A stretch of DNA of 64,000 nucleotides from Pogostemon cablin. Taxonomy: Eukaryota > Streptophyta > Magnoliopsida > Lamiales > Lamiaceae. Below, piece after piece: positions 62,899 through 64,000 of this stretch. The stretch spans positions 15,183,117-15,247,116 of the forward strand of contig CM043009.1 in assembly GCA_023678885.1 (NCBI GenBank). Direction: 5' to 3'. How positions within the stretch are numbered: position 1 is the stretch's first letter; every line of letters starts with the position of its first letter. The notes under the pieces were generated by a model. The model was not told the origin of the DNA, searched no databases, and saw nothing but the letters and a program-made list of their open reading frames with translations. The position numbers and the translations under genes were made by a program.

Positions 62899-64000
62899 TA
62901 TTAGGTGCCTTCCGAATCTCCTTTTCGGTCAGCTTGAAATAGCCGTATATTTTTGGCCAACCCTGAGTAATCATCGTCTCCCTTGGATTGCGCTTGTAAA
63001 TTGTAGTGTATTATATGAGAACCAACTTGTTCAATTTTGTGGTTCCACTTGTTCATGTACACACTGATGATTGCTAAGTAAAAACAAAAAAATGTTATTA
63101 CAGCAGGAAGTGTGATGTTCTGTAGAAAATGTTTAAATTTTGTACAAGCAAGCAATGTAAATTACGCTGATTTGCGTCTAATTCTATACTAGAATGTCTT
63201 GAATAAATGGTATCCTTTTTGGTCCTCTTTCCTCTGATGGTTAACTTTTTCTTGATCTTCTGTTTATAGAGACTATTGTAAGCTCTTGATATGCATTTCA
63301 TCATTATATGTTATATCTTCTAATGTTATATGGTGGATTCTTGTTCTTATCATGAAGTCATGGTCACAATTGATCCCATTCATCGAATTTCTAAGCTCTA
63401 TTTTGGATTCTTTTCCTAATCATCTGAATGAATATTTTGTCTTTTCTGCTGTCAACAAATATCTTTTTTCAGGACTTCTAAATACGGTTATACTGTAGCC
63501 TATGTCACAATTCCTTTGTATTCAACAGTGTTACCTGCACATTAAATAAGATTTGATCTTCAGTGCCTCCATCCGGCTGAATATAAATCCTGCAGGATGA
63601 CTTGTGTTTCGAAGGGAGTAAAAATATTGTTTTTTTAACCCCTGTTCTACCTCTTTTAACTTGGTTTTATCGTTTATCATCATTATTATGCTGTCATGTT
63701 CAGAGGTTCTCTCTGGTGGCTGGCTGGCTCTTTCTTAATTGAATGGTTTCATGGGTTAGTTTTCTTCATCCCGGGGTACAATAATGTGCATGATCTTGTT
63801 CCATGTGATCAGATAAAGAGAGACATTTAACCACATGTTATATTTAGTTGTTGATAATGCTGGATTTTGGCAAGTTTTGCTCAGGTGTCCCCATGGTATT
63901 TTCTCTAAGAATGTTAGGATCAGAAGCATTCAGTCTTTTGATGTGGTACTCAGAAGAACTAAATTTAGCATTTGTGTTTCCTTCTATTTTGGTTGGGATT
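62899..64000 (+). other. 3' UTR and downstream DNA of copy B, cut by the window end
   Basis: Almost identical to 12906-14007. No gene is recognised. Confidence 0.5.

Overview
This is plant nuclear DNA, most likely from a eudicot. The support is spliceosomal introns, Stowaway, hAT, CACTA, Mutator-like and Helitron elements, an L1-type LINE and an Athila-lineage LTR retrotransposon, all in AT-rich sequence. No rRNA, tRNA, CRISPR or bacterial-type operon is seen. The species cannot be fixed from the sequence.

Layout. The window is a tandem segmental duplication. Copy 1 is 1-14007. Copy 2 starts at about 20164 and runs off the right edge at 64000. The part between them (14008-20163) is the rest of unit 1. 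The copies are collinear once later insertions are removed. Copy 2 has taken in three very large insertions: (a) an 11.6 kb Mutator-like element (21196-32818) with a FAR1/MURA-type transposase on the minus strand and a Ulp1 (C48) protease-like gene on the plus strand; (b) an 11.7 kb minus-strand Helitron (35989-47732) holding a plus-strand Helitron (38028-47503), which itself holds a degenerate LINE (39176-45093), a CACTA element (45272-46437) and MITEs; (c) a 6.7 kb Athila-related LTR retrotransposon (50564-57264) with almost identical LTRs and one intact chimeric ORF. Copy 1 carries only a 282 bp Stowaway and a replacement insertion of about 1.6 kb.

The only host gene I can model is present twice with an identical predicted protein: 11110-12905 and 61105-62898, five coding exons, 298 aa. 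It resembles the C-terminal basic/coiled-coil region of plant GTE (BET-like) chromatin proteins but has no visible bromodomain. Its upstream region has a duplicated TATA-containing block.

Most notable signals. (1) Identity between the copies jumps abruptly, from a few percent divergence left of about 9460/59446 to nearly none over the gene; this suggests gene conversion or an assembly artefact. (2) The Ulp1-type MULE carries many same-orientation copies of a short GGTTACTCT-like motif, confined to non-coding DNA and spaced about 23 bp, inside a roughly 125 bp module present three times. This resembles the motif clusters read by VANC anti-silencing proteins of VANDAL elements, and may be an undescribed sequence-specific system. 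(3) The LTR element has lost its pol core but keeps a clean Gag-like/pol-tail-like ORF. (4) There is a clean five-layer nest of transposons.
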